This document shows positions 15,012-25,800 of a DNA stretch of 32,149 bases, one piece after another. How positions within the stretch are numbered: the first letter of the stretch is position 1; each line of letters starts with the position of its first letter. The notes below the pieces were generated by a model. That model saw nothing but the letters and a program-made list of their open reading frames with translations, was not told the DNA's origin and searched no databases. The position numbers and the translations under genes are program-made. This DNA comes from Bacteroidales bacterium (GTDB taxonomy: Bacteria; Bacteroidota; Bacteroidia; Bacteroidales; UBA932): contig JAFUFP010000027.1 in assembly GCA_017469845.1 (NCBI GenBank), positions 1 through 32,149 on the forward strand, written 5' to 3'.

Positions 15012-16412
15012 ATGGCCGATACTGTGATGGGCAACGAGAACCCTGAATTCAGCGAAGAACGATACGATGAGATGCTCGGAAGGATATTCGTAAGATATCC
15101 CTCCGTACAGAACAATACGTTCAGCACCGCCTACAAGCCTGGCCTCCAGCACATGGTGGACTTCTGTTCAGTCCTGGGCAACCCTCAGGACTCTTATCCC
15201 ACAGTCCACGTGGCCGGCACCAACGGCAAAGGTTCGGTATCAAACATGATCGCCGCTTCCCTCATGGAAGTGGGTTACCGTGTGGGGCTCTACACTTCGC
15301 CCCATATCGTGGATTTCAGGGAAAGGATGAGGGTTGACGGCAAGATGGTCCCCAAGGAATGGGTCTACGACTTCATGACCCGCAATTCGGAGACCTTCTC
15401 CCGACTGGACCTTTCCTTCTTCGAGATCACGACCGGAATGGCCTTCGCCTGGTTCGCCGAGCAGAAAGTCGATGTCGCCATTATCGAAGTTGGCCTCGGA
15501 GGCCTTCTCGATTCCACCAACATCATAAGGCCCATCCTCTCGATAGTGACGAGCATAGGCCTTGACCACTGCGACCTCCTTGGCAACACCCTAGCTGAAA
15601 TAGCCACCCAGAAAGCCGGAATTTTCAAGGAAGGTGTACCCGCCCTTGTCGGGGAAGTCCTTCCCGAAACGAGGCCGGTCTTTGAGAGAATCGCCTCCGA
15701 AAAGGGATGTACCATCCGCTATGCCGAGGCGGGCGATCCGCCCATCTGGAACAACCGGGAGATGATCCTTTCGAGGATGGACCTCCGGGGAACATACCAG
15801 CAGAAGAACCTCCGCACCGTTCTGTGCGCCCTCGATATGATTAAGGAAAAGTTCCCTTCACTCGAGAACACCAAGGACGTTATCCACGGAATCGTCCATA
15901 CCGCTACGATAATGGATTTCCACGGAAGGTGGGAAAGGATCTGCGATTCACCCCTCGTGATCTGTGACATCGGGCACAATGCCCATGCGCTGAGGAACAA
16001 CTTCTCTCAGCTCGCCACGATGCTTTCCAATGAGGAGTGCTCATCCCTCATTATCGTCTACGCCGTGATGGCTGACAAGGACTTCGACTCGATAATGCCG
16101 CTCATGCCCGTTGACGCTACGTATATTTTCACTACACCGCAGACGAAACGCGCAATGCCCGCATCCGAAATCCTCTCAAGGTATACGGCTTATCGGAAGG
16201 AAAAGGGGGTCTCTACATCAAGGCTTTATACCTGCGATTCCGTGAGGGGGGCAGTATCTATGGCCATTGAACTTGCATCCAATATCAAGAAGATAGATTC
16301 CAACAACAGAGTTTTGCAGCCCGTCATTTACATCGGTGGCAGCACTTTTGCAGTTGCAGAAGCTGTACCCTTGCTTCGCAAACCATCAAGGGCACCCAAA
16401 ACAGCCAAGTAA
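15012..16412 (+). CDS. folC: bifunctional folylpolyglutamate synthase / dihydrofolate synthase
   Basis: The protein is 466 residues from the ATG at 15012, about 15 nt after the predicted transcript start. This cytoplasmic ATP-dependent ligase adds glutamate to dihydropteroate and to folates. It is a Mur-ligase-family enzyme. The sequence shows TYKPGL-type N-terminal helix residues (STAYKPGLQHMVDFC), the P-loop VHVAGTNGKGSVSNMIAASL, YTSPHIVDFRERMRVDG, and VAIIEVGLGGLLDSTNII. It continues with SIGLDHCDLLGNTLAEIA and the C-terminal FHGRWERI and ICDIGHNAHALRNN. All family signatures are present and the length is normal. The stop codon shares one base with the next ATG (TAATG), so the huge A2M-like gene is translationally coupled to it. 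Confidence 0.96.
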   Translation: MADTVMGNENPEFSEERYDEMLGRIFVRYPSVQNNTFSTAYKPGLQHMVDFCSVLGNPQDSYPTVHVAGTNGKGSVSNMIAASLMEVGYRVGLYTSPHIVDFRERMRVDGKMVPKEWVYDFMTRNSETFSRLDLSFFEITTGMAFAWFAEQKVDVAIIEVGLGGLLDSTNIIRPILSIVTSIGLDHCDLLGNTLAEIATQKAGIFKEGVPALVGEVLPETRPVFERIASEKGCTIRYAEAGDPPIWNNREMILSRMDLRGTYQQKNLRTVLCALDMIKEKFPSLENTKDVIHGIVHTATIMDFHGRWERICDSPLVICDIGHNAHALRNNFSQLATMLSNEECSSLIIVYAVMADKDFDSIMPLMPVDATYIFTTPQTKRAMPASEILSRYTAYRKEKGVSTSRLYTCDSVRGAVSMAIELASNIKKIDSNNRVLQPVIYIGGSTFAVAEAVPLLRKPSRAPKTAK

Positions 16413-19400
16413 TGAAACCTCATCATCATCTAAGGATATGGGCAGCAGCCGTGCTGACCATGGTCTTGGCGTGCGTAGGCGCCGATAATGTTCTTTCAGC
16501 AAACAAGTCTTCCGATATGAAACATAAATCTTCCCCTCAAACCATAGCTACCGATTCCAGGGGACATGTTCTCCTTGAAGAATGGGCCGCGTTCGCTACC
16601 GCTCAGCAGAAGGACCGTCCCGCCGAGCAGGAAAAGATCCTCCTGGACATAAAGACCAAGGCAAGGGAAAGAAGGCTTGCATGGGATTTCTATGACGCGG
16701 CGTCGCAGTACGTTTCAGTGGCTGCTTCCCGTAATTGGAAGGTTCGCCAGGAGAAGCAGGCGGAACTGAAGAAAGACATCGAAGAATTCGATGAACCGAT
16801 AGTGACTTTCTACTATCACATGCAGAACTCCGGCTCGTCAGTCATGAAGTCGTATCTGATGTCGAACAGGGAAAAGTTCCTTTCTTCATCCAATCACGTA
16901 TTCTGGAAAAACACTCCCCAATTGCAAAGCGCCCTTTCAGGTCAGCTCGTCAAGTATCTGGGCAACGATTACGAATACGCCCTGTGGACCCTGTACATGA
17001 TGGACAGAAGCATCTCCAGGAAAGAAATCAAGGAATACGAAGCCGGAAAGCTGGTCGGACCACCGACTCCCGGGGATCAGTATTTTAGCTATCCTCTGGG
17101 AGCGTATTTCGAATACCTTGAGGCGGAGAACACCACTTCTTCCGATTTCAGGATACTCAAGGAGAAGAAGGAAGCCCTTCAGAAAGTGGCGGAGAAGTAT
17201 TCCGGCAAAGCGGTGTCCTTCTATCCCCGACTTTCGCTTCTGAGACTGAGGTTCAATGACCTAACCCGTAGGATAAGCGAAAAGGGTGACGCCGCCGATG
17301 AGAAGGGGGTGACAGCGGAAGCGGAGGCCAAGGCACTGTATGAAGATTTGCAGAAATTCGAGAAGCGGCGCAAAAGCCTTTCCGGAGAGGAGTCCGCGAT
17401 GGCATCCACGTGCACTGCCGAATCGCTCATCAATTCACTTGAAAGGAAATCCGTTTCCCTCAGCGCCGACGGCAATGAAATAAAAGTGTATCTTGGAAAT
17501 CTCACTGGCGCCAAAGTGTCGATATTCCCCCGGGGCTCTTCCAAGAAGGCGTATTCCACGAAGGTCAGGACCGCGGGCAAAAAGTTCTATGTACCCGATA
17601 CTGTGAAGGTGAAGATACCGGTTCTTGATGACGGGGACTACGAAGTGTTCGCCGAGAACGGGGACAGAAAAAGATCCGTCGGGATACGCCGCTATTCCCT
17701 TGCGCTCGCGCAGAGGCTCGACAGCGACGGACGGGCCTCTTATGCCGCGGCTTCAAAGAGCGGACAACCGCTCCGTAAGGCCGATCTCACCCTCCTTAAG
17801 AACGGAAACGAAATCGCCACGGTCAAGGATTTCGCATTCGGAGAAGGATTCACCCGCATTCCGGAGGCGATCGCCTCAAAGATAGAGGAAGATTCATATT
17901 ATGACCTCAGAGTGTCCTACAGGGACCAAAACGGAGTGCTCCGCTCCAGTGAACCGCTCTCCTTCAATGGAAGGGAGAAGGTATGGTCTTCTTCGGACAA
18001 TTCCGGAATGAGGTACATAGCCAACGTATATCTCGACAAGGGTGCGTTCAATCCCGGAGAGACGGTGCATTTCAAGGCCGTCCTGGGACAGGGGGATCTC
18101 GTGAAGGAAGTTTCTTGCGTCGGTGAAGGAAAGAAAGTCAGCGCCGCATTCTATGATTCCACGGGGAAGCTCCTCGAAGAGAAGATCCTGTCGACCAACT
18201 CTTTCGGCTCCGTCGCCGGTGAGTTTGTGGTCCCCACAGGTCTCCGTGGCGGAACCTTCTCTGTAAGGGTTGAGTGCGAAAACAAGTGGAGAGCTTCCCA
18301 GTCACTGAGAGTCGACGAGTTCGTCCTCCCTTCGTTCTACCTCGAATTCGACAAGATGGATGAAATCTATTTCCCCGGCGACGAAGTGAAGATCGGGGGA
18401 AAGATCGCATCATATTCGGGACACAACCTTTCAGCCGCAAAGGTGACCTATAACCTCACTAGGTGGGATACGGTTCTCGGAGAAGGCGATCTCGAGACCG
18501 ATGACCAGGGGAGATTCTCCTTCAACGTTCCCACTGATCCGGAAAAAGGAAGGCAGTATGTGTCCGTAAAGATAAAAGTGGTCGACGAGACCGGAGAGAC
18601 CCAGGAGTTCTCGAAGGGAGTATATGTGTCGGATTCCGTCAATCTCACGCTTGAGCTCCAGAACAGCGCCGATGCCGACATGAGCATTGCCGGTATGGAC
18701 GATTCACCTTCCGATATGCCGGTAGTGAGACCATATCATCAGAGGTACGCTTCGCTCATAGACGGGGACAAGGCCAAGGTCAGGATGACTGTCCGGAATA
18801 CCGAGTACGAGGTCGTTCCCGCTGAGATCTCATACAAACTTTCCGATGAAAAGGGACGTACACTCAAAGAGGGGAAGGCCACTTCCGGAGAGGAGGTTGT
18901 ATTCGACCTTGCCGCATTCGGCCAGGGGCTCTATTCTCTCGACGCCACCACTTCCGTGAAAGGCAAACACAAGGATACTCCATATGAAAGCAAGCAGGGA
19001 ATTTCGTTCGTATATTTTCCCGAGGATGCTGACAGGGTTGATTCTCCGGTAGAACATATCATGAGAAGCGGCCCCACGACCCTTGAAAGCGGACAGGACA
19101 TCAAGGTCCAGATCGCTTCGGCCACCGCTCCTCTTTGGGCTGTCGTTGAACTATTCGGAGACCGGATGACTCTCCTTGAGTCAAGACCGGTGCACCTTGA
19201 GGGCAAAAGGGGAGAAGCAGGTTCTGCCCAATCGGTATCCTTCCCTTACAAGGCGGAATATCCCGATGCGGTGAGGGTGTCCATAGTATTCTTCAGGAAC
19301 GGGGAATTCCACTCATTCCAGAGGGAATACAGAAGGGTAAGGCATAATCTAGATCTTCCTCTTTCCTTCTCTTCATTCCAGGACAAGGCCTTCCCAGGAA

Positions 19401-21988
19401 GGGAGTATACACTATCCCTGAAATCCTCACCCGATGTCGAAGCGCTGATGTCAATCTACGACAAGAGCGTCGACAGGATCTCTTCCACCTGGTGGAATAC
19501 AGTTTCGATGGGAGCTTTCAGCGTTCCTTATATCAGCTTCAGCGCTGAAGGCGGAACAGGAGTGGACGATCTTTCGTTCAAAGGCGGCGAGGGAGGCTAT
19601 TACGAACTGGAGGAAATGGTGGTTACGGGTTATGGCGGCGGAAGAAGGAATTCAAGGATGATGGCGAAGTCAGCCGGTGTCACCATGAACGCCATGGTCA
19701 TGGACGATGCCGTCGAGATGGAATACGCCATGGATGCCGCCGCTCCCGCCTTGCACGACGCATTGGTCGTGTCCGAAGCCGCGGAGGAAGAATCTTCGGA
19801 CGCCGGCGTTCCCGAGAATGTCAGGGAGGACTTCGCAACGACCCTCGCCTTCGAGCCGTTCATCCATACTGACGCCTCTGGTAATGCTGACGTGAAGTTC
19901 TCGACTTCGGACAAACTCTCAACTTTCCTCGTCAAAGTCTACGCACACGACAGGAAGATGCGCAACGCAGTAATTTCCCGCGAGATGGTTGTTTCGATTC
20001 CGGTGAAGGTTTCGGTAGCTGAACCGAAGTTCCTCTATGCCGGCGACAAGTACAATCTTGCGGTCACTCTCTCTTCCACTGTAGACAATGATGTTCCGGG
20101 AATCCTCACCTTCTACCAGTATGAAGGCAAGGATCACGAGAACTCTTCACCTATAGCTTCTTCATCCAAGAAAGTTACTGTGAAAGCCCACGGTGGACTT
20201 TCCGAATCCTTCCCGGTCAATGTACCTTCCAAGGGAGAAGCCGAAAGGGGAATGATGGTGGTATTCAAGGCTGACGACGGATCGTTCTCGGATGCGGTAT
20301 TCGTCAGTGTACCCGTTGAGGACAATCTCCAGAATTTGACAGAAGCCCATTCGGCGGTTTATCTGGCCGGGATGGACAAGAGCAAGATCCTTTCTTCGCT
20401 TCGCTCCCAGTTCGTCAACGTGTCGGGATACGGAGCCGCATATGACGAGATTTCGATCATAGACATGGTCAAGGATGCTATCCCTTCCAAGGTTGAACCG
20501 GCTGCGAACGATGTCCTCTCCCTGTCCGAAGCCCTGTACGTGAGGCTTCTCGCCGAGAGCCTTCTCGAGGGACAGAAGAAGGATGATCTTCTTCTTTCCT
20601 ATGAGACACCTACGTACAAACTGAAGGAAAAGATTGCCGCATGCAAGAATGCTGACGGAGGATTCGGATGGTTCGAAGGGATGAGCTCTTCTCCGATAGT
20701 GACGGCCGTGGTGCTTGAAAGATACTCCAAGCTGAACCGCCTTGTCGGAATGGACGCTTCCACCATGAAGTCCCTTGAGCCTTCGGTGAAGTTCCTTGAC
20801 AAGAACCAGTTCGACGCAGAATGGCCGGTATGGTGCGGAGGTCTTTCCGTTAATCAGTACCTCCTTGTGCGGTCATATTATCCCGAGGTCTCCTTCGATG
20901 TGAACACCCACGGTCTCAAGGCTGTCTTCGACAAGAGGATGAAGGAGTTCAAGGATTATGTGAAGGATTACCTCGTTCCGTCAAAGGAAAGGGGTCTCAA
21001 CGGACAGATACTCGCAAAGGCCAGAAGGCTTCTTACGATCTCGAACCTGGTCAATAGTGAAGGGGGAACGGCACTTGCGAAAGCATGGGGAGTGAACTTC
21101 GCGACGGATTCACGTCTCCGCTCTTCACTTGAAGATGACGTTCTTTCACTTGTTGAGTACGCTATCGAACATGATGGCGGCGGAATGTATTATCCCAATG
21201 CCGTGATGCCTTTCAGGGGGCTTCTGGAGAGTGAAGCTTATGCGCACGCCCTCATCTGCGACCTGTTCACTGACTATTCCCGAAGGGGAGGACGGTCTTC
21301 GGAGACGACCTCGAAGATATCCGACGGAATCCGTATCTGGCTGATGCTCCAGAAAGAAACCCAGAAATGGGATGAAGATCCCGCTTTCGTGGATGCCATC
21401 TACTCAATCATGAGCGGGGATGAAGATGTCAAGGCCACAAGGATCATCCTCATAAAGAAGACATATCAGAAACCGTTCTCTTCCATCAGGGCCGCGGGCA
21501 ATGAGATGTCGGTAGAGAGGAAATTCTACCGCATCGTGCCGATGCAGACCGTTGACAAGGACGGTAAGACTGTTGTCGTCATGAAGGAAGAGGAAATAGC
21601 TCCGGGAACTGTCCTTTCGAAGGGAGACAGGATAAAGGCGGTCTACAAGATCTGGAACAAGGAGAACAGGAGTTTTGTTCTTCTGAAGGCTCCCAGGGAG
21701 GCGACTCTCCGTCCCGTCCAGCAGCTTTCGGGAATGTACGGTTGGGGAATACGCCCGATGAGGATCGCGGAGGGATATTTCTTCCAACCTCACGGATACA
21801 GGGATGTCCGTTCCGACAGGACCGAATACTATTTCGATACTTATCCGGAGGAAAACACGACCGTCGAGGAAGAATTCTATGTCATGCAGACAGGAGTGTT
21901 CCATGCCCCTGTAGTTGAGATAGAATCCCTGTATGCTCCCCATTACAGGGCGAACGCCGGTTATGGAGGGAATATGACTGTGAAATAG
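16412..21988 (+). CDS. alpha-2-macroglobulin family protein, thioester-less, with SusC-like plug motif
   Basis: This giant 1858-residue envelope protein has an export signal (RIWAAAVLTMVLACVGAD, possibly a lipobox at LAC). Residues about 60-330 are helical. A series of macroglobulin-type beta domains follows: FNPGETVHFKAVLGQG near 545, VDEFVLPSFYLEFD near 632, FPGDEVKIGGKI just after. At about 1062-1083 is YYELEEMVVTGYGGGRR, closely like the SusC TonB-plug start. A Met/Ala/Glu-rich low-complexity linker follows. The A2M bait-following domain (TLAFEPFIHTDASGNADVKF, near 1145) comes next, then the alpha/alpha thioester-domain fold with ADGGFGWFEGMSSSPIVTAVV near 1412. The CxEQ thioester motif is absent, so covalent trapping is unlikely. 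Bacterial A2Ms guard the periplasm against proteases. It is coupled to folC by a one-base overlap. Family call sure; role inferred. Confidence 0.93.
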   Translation: MKPHHHLRIWAAAVLTMVLACVGADNVLSANKSSDMKHKSSPQTIATDSRGHVLLEEWAAFATAQQKDRPAEQEKILLDIKTKARERRLAWDFYDAASQYVSVAASRNWKVRQEKQAELKKDIEEFDEPIVTFYYHMQNSGSSVMKSYLMSNREKFLSSSNHVFWKNTPQLQSALSGQLVKYLGNDYEYALWTLYMMDRSISRKEIKEYEAGKLVGPPTPGDQYFSYPLGAYFEYLEAENTTSSDFRILKEKKEALQKVAEKYSGKAVSFYPRLSLLRLRFNDLTRRISEKGDAADEKGVTAEAEAKALYEDLQKFEKRRKSLSGEESAMASTCTAESLINSLERKSVSLSADGNEIKVYLGNLTGAKVSIFPRGSSKKAYSTKVRTAGKKFYVPDTVKVKIPVLDDGDYEVFAENGDRKRSVGIRRYSLALAQRLDSDGRASYAAASKSGQPLRKADLTLLKNGNEIATVKDFAFGEGFTRIPEAIASKIEEDSYYDLRVSYRDQNGVLRSSEPLSFNGREKVWSSSDNSGMRYIANVYLDKGAFNPGETVHFKAVLGQGDLVKEVSCVGEGKKVSAAFYDSTGKLLEEKILSTNSFGSVAGEFVVPTGLRGGTFSVRVECENKWRASQSLRVDEFVLPSFYLEFDKMDEIYFPGDEVKIGGKIASYSGHNLSAAKVTYNLTRWDTVLGEGDLETDDQGRFSFNVPTDPEKGRQYVSVKIKVVDETGETQEFSKGVYVSDSVNLTLELQNSADADMSIAGMDDSPSDMPVVRPYHQRYASLIDGDKAKVRMTVRNTEYEVVPAEISYKLSDEKGRTLKEGKATSGEEVVFDLAAFGQGLYSLDATTSVKGKHKDTPYESKQGISFVYFPEDADRVDSPVEHIMRSGPTTLESGQDIKVQIASATAPLWAVVELFGDRMTLLESRPVHLEGKRGEAGSAQSVSFPYKAEYPDAVRVSIVFFRNGEFHSFQREYRRVRHNLDLPLSFSSFQDKAFPGREYTLSLKSSPDVEALMSIYDKSVDRISSTWWNTVSMGAFSVPYISFSAEGGTGVDDLSFKGGEGGYYELEEMVVTGYGGGRRNSRMMAKSAGVTMNAMVMDDAVEMEYAMDAAAPALHDALVVSEAAEEESSDAGVPENVREDFATTLAFEPFIHTDASGNADVKFSTSDKLSTFLVKVYAHDRKMRNAVISREMVVSIPVKVSVAEPKFLYAGDKYNLAVTLSSTVDNDVPGILTFYQYEGKDHENSSPIASSSKKVTVKAHGGLSESFPVNVPSKGEAERGMMVVFKADDGSFSDAVFVSVPVEDNLQNLTEAHSAVYLAGMDKSKILSSLRSQFVNVSGYGAAYDEISIIDMVKDAIPSKVEPAANDVLSLSEALYVRLLAESLLEGQKKDDLLLSYETPTYKLKEKIAACKNADGGFGWFEGMSSSPIVTAVVLERYSKLNRLVGMDASTMKSLEPSVKFLDKNQFDAEWPVWCGGLSVNQYLLVRSYYPEVSFDVNTHGLKAVFDKRMKEFKDYVKDYLVPSKERGLNGQILAKARRLLTISNLVNSEGGTALAKAWGVNFATDSRLRSSLEDDVLSLVEYAIEHDGGGMYYPNAVMPFRGLLESEAYAHALICDLFTDYSRRGGRSSETTSKISDGIRIWLMLQKETQKWDEDPAFVDAIYSIMSGDEDVKATRIILIKKTYQKPFSSIRAAGNEMSVERKFYRIVPMQTVDKDGKTVVVMKEEEIAPGTVLSKGDRIKAVYKIWNKENRSFVLLKAPREATLRPVQQLSGMYGWGIRPMRIAEGYFFQPHGYRDVRSDRTEYYFDTYPEENTTVEEEFYVMQTGVFHAPVVEIESLYAPHYRANAGYGGNMTVK

Positions 21989-22016
21989 AGGAAGTCATTT
22001 CTCCATCGGAAACACT

Positions 22017-22505
22017 GTGAAAAGGATGAGAAGCGCTTCCGCGCAGAAAGTGTTCTCTTCCGGAAGGGGAATGATGTCTCCTCACAACGACGGAAAGGTT
22101 CTTGTGAATGACTTCGACTCGGCCCTTTATGACGGGTCACTTGCAAAAGTCCCTGTCATGATAGGCTACAACAAGAACGACATGGGCATTCTCGCGGGAG
22201 AACCGGTGGACAGGTTCTGCGCAGTGAGGGATTCCCTCGGATACCCTATCTATGAGTATGAATTCATGAGGAATCTTCCGGGAGATGACGATGATCCCTC
22301 CAAGGATCCGGGAGCCTTCCATTCCGCAGAACTTTGGTATGTGTTCGGAACCCTGAAGAAAAGTTGGCGTCCTTTCACTCCGGCGGACTATGCGCTCTCT
22401 TCTGAGATGGTCGATGCCTGGACGAATTTCTGCAAGAGCGGAAATCCCGGTTGGCCGGCATACAAGCACGACGCTCCCTACAAGAAGAACTTCGATGTGA
22501 AGTAA
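22017..22505 (+). pseudogene. 3' remnant of a type-B carboxylesterase
   Basis: The 162-residue frame corresponds only to the C-terminal third of the alpha/beta-hydrolase carboxylesterase family. It shows a short RSASAQKVF helix, DGKVLVNDFDSALYDG, KVPVMIGYNKNDMG, and GAFHSAELWYVFG with the triad His. It ends SWRPFTPADYALSSEMVDAW, ...NFCKSGNPGWPAYKHD. The nucleophile elbow (GxSxG) and the oxyanion region are missing, and the frame meets a stop at 21981-21983, inside the end of the A2M-like gene, so there is no room for them. The codons are well kept, so truncation looks recent. It lies 29 nt behind the A2M gene and before a good terminator, so it is still transcribed. It cannot be an active esterase. 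Confidence 0.8.
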
Positions 22506-22525
22506 ATCTCATATGCAGTAATAAG

Positions 22526-22573
22526 AACATCCGTTCAGCAACGTCTTGAATAATGCTGGACGGATGTTTTTTT
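22526..22573 (+). terminator. intrinsic terminator after the folC/A2M/esterase transcript
   Basis: Arms 22526-22539 and 22555-22568 pair over 14 positions with one wobble, around a 15-nt loop. A run of seven T (22567-22573) closes it. It starts 20 nt past the esterase-fragment stop. Confidence 0.9.
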
Positions 22574-22603
22574 GACGCCGGAAATAATTTTTGAAGAAAA
22601 ATC

Positions 22604-22634
22604 CTTGCTGAGAAATAAAAAATGCCTATATTTG
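22604..22634 (+). promoter_or_regulatory. Bacteroidota promoter of tRNA-Val
   Basis: CTTG at 22604-22607 and TATATTTG at 22627-22634 are separated by 19 nt, a near-ideal -33/-7 pair. The predicted start is near 22641, about 43 nt before the tRNA. This is the clearest promoter in the window and the anchor for the organism assignment. Confidence 0.8.
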
Positions 22635-22683
22635 CAGTCCCATCTAAGGCAAGACTGCCATGGTGAGGGATTACATAATGCTC

Positions 22684-22758
22684 GGGAGCATAGCTCAGTC
22701 GGTTTAGAGCATCTGCCTTACAAGCAGAGGGTCGGCGGTTCGAATCCGTCTGCTCCCA
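22684..22758 (+). tRNA. tRNA-Val (anticodon UAC)
   Basis: The cloverleaf folds fully. The acceptor stem is GGGAGCA with TGCTCCC (7 bp), the D stem GCTC/GAGC, and the anticodon stem TCTGC/GCAGA enclosing CTTACAA with anticodon TAC (valine, GUA codons). A 5-nt variable loop and the T arm GGCGG-TTCGAAT-CCGTC (one G-T pair) complete it. The 3' CCA is not encoded. The own promoter and terminator flank it, so it is a single-gene unit. Confidence 0.97.
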
Positions 22759-22770
22759 CAACAAAGAATG

Positions 22771-22799
22771 AAGCACTTACGGTTTCCGTAGGTGCTTTT
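22771..22799 (+). terminator. intrinsic terminator of tRNA-Val, possibly bidirectional
   Basis: AAGCACTTACGG and CCGTAGGTGCTT form a 12-bp stem (one wobble) with a TTT loop. TTTT overlaps the stem end, followed by GTTCT. It lies 12 nt after the tRNA. The hybrid regulator gene ends 42 nt away on the other strand, so the same hairpin may end that transcript too. Confidence 0.85.
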
Positions 22800-22840
22800 G
22801 TTCTAGTGCCAATTCTGTGCATCAATTTCCCTACCGAGCA

Positions 22841-25800
22841 CTATATTGCACTCGGAGGCACACCGAAGCGATTTTTAAAACTTCTCGAGAATCCGGCAAG
22901 GGATGCGAATCCTACGGTATAGGACACTTCCGTGACGTTCATCTCTCCCTTCTTGAGAAGTTCCATCGCCTTGTTCAGACGATATCCTTGGAGGAAATCC
23001 TGAGGCCCTTCTCCGGAAAGGGTCTTTATCTTGGAGTAGAGACAGCTTCTGCTCATTCCGATTTCGAAGGCGATGCTCTGGACATTGAAATCTTCCTCGG
23101 AAAGGTGGCTGTCCATTATCGAGTAGAGCTTTTCGAGGAAAGCGGCATCTTTTGCTGAGAGGGTAGATGCCTCATCAGAGGCTTCAGAAGCGGTGGATGA
23201 CGAAGTCCGGTTGCGGAGAGAGCGCTGCAGCCGGTGGCGGTTCTCGAGGATATTGCCGATCACCGCTTGCAGAAGACTGTAATCGAAGGGCTTGGGAAGG
23301 TATGCATCTGCTCCAGTGTCGAGACCTTTCATCTGTTTGTCCCGGTCCGGTTGGGCGGTCATGAGGATAACGGGCAGATGGCAGTAATTGTCGTTTTCCT
23401 TTATCTCGCGGCAAAGGGAGAACCCGTCTTTCCCCGGCATGAGGATGTCGCTCAGAATTATATCGGGAATGGAGATGGAAAGGCTGTCCATGGCTTCGTT
23501 TCCGTCAGAAGCGCACACTACACCGAAGTCCTTTCTGAGTGTTTCCGCGAGGTACGATCTCATCTGGGGATTGTCCTCGACTATGAGGATGGTCGTGTTC
23601 TTCGATTCCTCGCCAGTCTCTGCGGTCATGGCCTCGCTGTTGGGCGTGTCCCCGATCGGAGTGTCTCCGAGCCAAAGCTCGTTTTCGGTGTAGGCGTTCT
23701 TGTCTATGGGGAAGATCAGAGAGAACGTGCTTCCTCCGTTTTCGCTGGATTTCACGGAGATTTTCCCCTTGTGGGCTTCGCTGAGGAGCATTGCGTAGTT
23801 GAGCCCTATGCCGAATCCTTCCGGTTCCTTGCCTTCTTCCATCTGACGATGGAGCCGGTTGTACCTGTCGAATATCTTCCTTATGTCCTCTTCGGACATT
23901 CCGATGCCTGTATCCGTTACTTCAATGAGAGCGTAATCTCCCTCGTAATCTGCGATGGGGGGCTCTGAAAGGAATGAAGAGGCTTTTTGTGACGACAGCT
24001 TTTCTGCGGAAACCCTGATCCATCCCTTCTCGGTATATTTGACCGCATTGGAGAGAAGGTTGAAAAGGATCTTCTCCAATTTGTCGGAGTCATAGAATCC
24101 GGTCATTCCCGGCGTAATGTCACTCTTAAGGTCAAGACCTTTCTGCCCGGCGAGGTACGAGAAATCGTTCACGGATGTCCCGATGCAGGCGGACAGGTCC
24201 CCTTCGGAAACCCTCAATGCCTTCATCCCCTTTTCTCCCGCCTCGAAATCCAGAAGCTGTCTGGTGAGGTTCATCAGACGGTCCGCGTTTCCGCTGATCA
24301 GGGAAGCGAGGCCTGTAACATCATCAGGAAGGTCTTTCCTTCTGGCGATATCCTTTGCCGGCCCGTAAATCAACGAAAGGGGAGTGCGGTACTCATGTGA
24401 AAGATTCGTGAAGAATTCGGCCTTGCTCTTTGAAAGCCTCTCCTCAAGGGAACGGCGCTGCTCCGAAAGAAGGAGATTCATTTTGTCTTCCCTTCTTCGT
24501 TTGAGGTTACGGAGAATGAAGTATACGGCATTCCCGATAAGAAGAAGGTATAGAAGAAGAGCCGGAGCTGACATCAGGGGATGGGGCTTTATCCTGAACG
24601 CGAAAGACGTTTCCTTCGGATCTACGCTTCCGTCCGGAAGAAGCAGTGACGCGTGGAAGAGGTATTTGCCGGGACGGAGGTATGAATAACCCCTCCTTTG
24701 GCTCTGGCCGATGTTGACCCACTCCTTGTCATATCCGTCGAGTTTGCATGTGTATGAATACTCTTTGGCGTTATGACCTTTTGCGGTGAAATAGAACGAA
24801 ATCTGGTTTTCGTTGTGTTGCAGTACAGTGACGCCCCCGTCGGTTGGTGTGCTGATCTCTTGAGAATTGACCATCACAAGATCGATCATGGTACCGTCGG
24901 ATTTCCAAGAAGAGTAGGTTATCTGAGGATCAAAGTTGTATATTCCGTTTCCAAGAATCGTGATTGTTCCGTCCCTTCCGATGGACGAGGCTCCAAAGGC
25001 TGCCACGAAATTGTCGTTGTTCATTGAAAGGATACTCACCGAGTTGTCCTTTCCTGAAATCCTTGCGATTTCATTCCCGGAGAAGGCCCAGACGTTTCCT
25101 TCCGTGTCGACACACAAACTCCTTATCTGTTGGTCTGGCAGGCCCTCTGAGGAGGTGAAATGCCGGACGATGTCCCCTTCCCTGTTCACGAGGAAAACCC
25201 CGCCGGATAGAGTACCAACGGCGAAAAGACCTCTTTCGTCAGGGCCGTCAGCACAGCAGGGGGTAGGGAATCGGGCCGGTATCCTTGTGGGGATTTCTTC
25301 CCCGTCATAGATGAAAAGGGCATCATCACCGAAAAGGAAGGACCCTCCGTTACGTGAAGGAGCGGACAGCCAGATTCCAAGATTGTCAATTGACGTAAGT
25401 TCTTCCTGTCTTCCGTCTTTGTGCATAAGGATATGCTTTCCTTCGGACAGTATGTGTACCCCATTGTCCTTATCCGGCCACAGGGTCTTGAATCCGGGTA
25501 TGCTGCATATGGTCAGAAGTGTGGGTGAAGATTGGGCGGTATAACATAGGATGATTCCGGAGTCCGACCCTATCCAGATATTGCCTTCCGTATCGCGGGC
25601 GGAAACTTTCATCGTCTCTCCTTCCGGGAAGCCCTCCGGAAAGAATGCTTCGCACTCCATTCCTCTGAACCGGTAGAACAGACGATCGCCGGTTCCGATG
25701 GAGGATCCGTCCCCGAGGTCGTACTTCGCGAGAAGGTTTTCGAAAGAGTATTTCCCGGAGAGCGGGATGACCGTGCTCTTTTCTGTGGGCTTGAGGCGGA

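Noticed and set aside
22684..22758. tRNA-Val as an integration site for a mobile element
   Set aside because: No integrase gene and no repeated tRNA 3' end are visible nearby; the flanks are a normal promoter and terminator.
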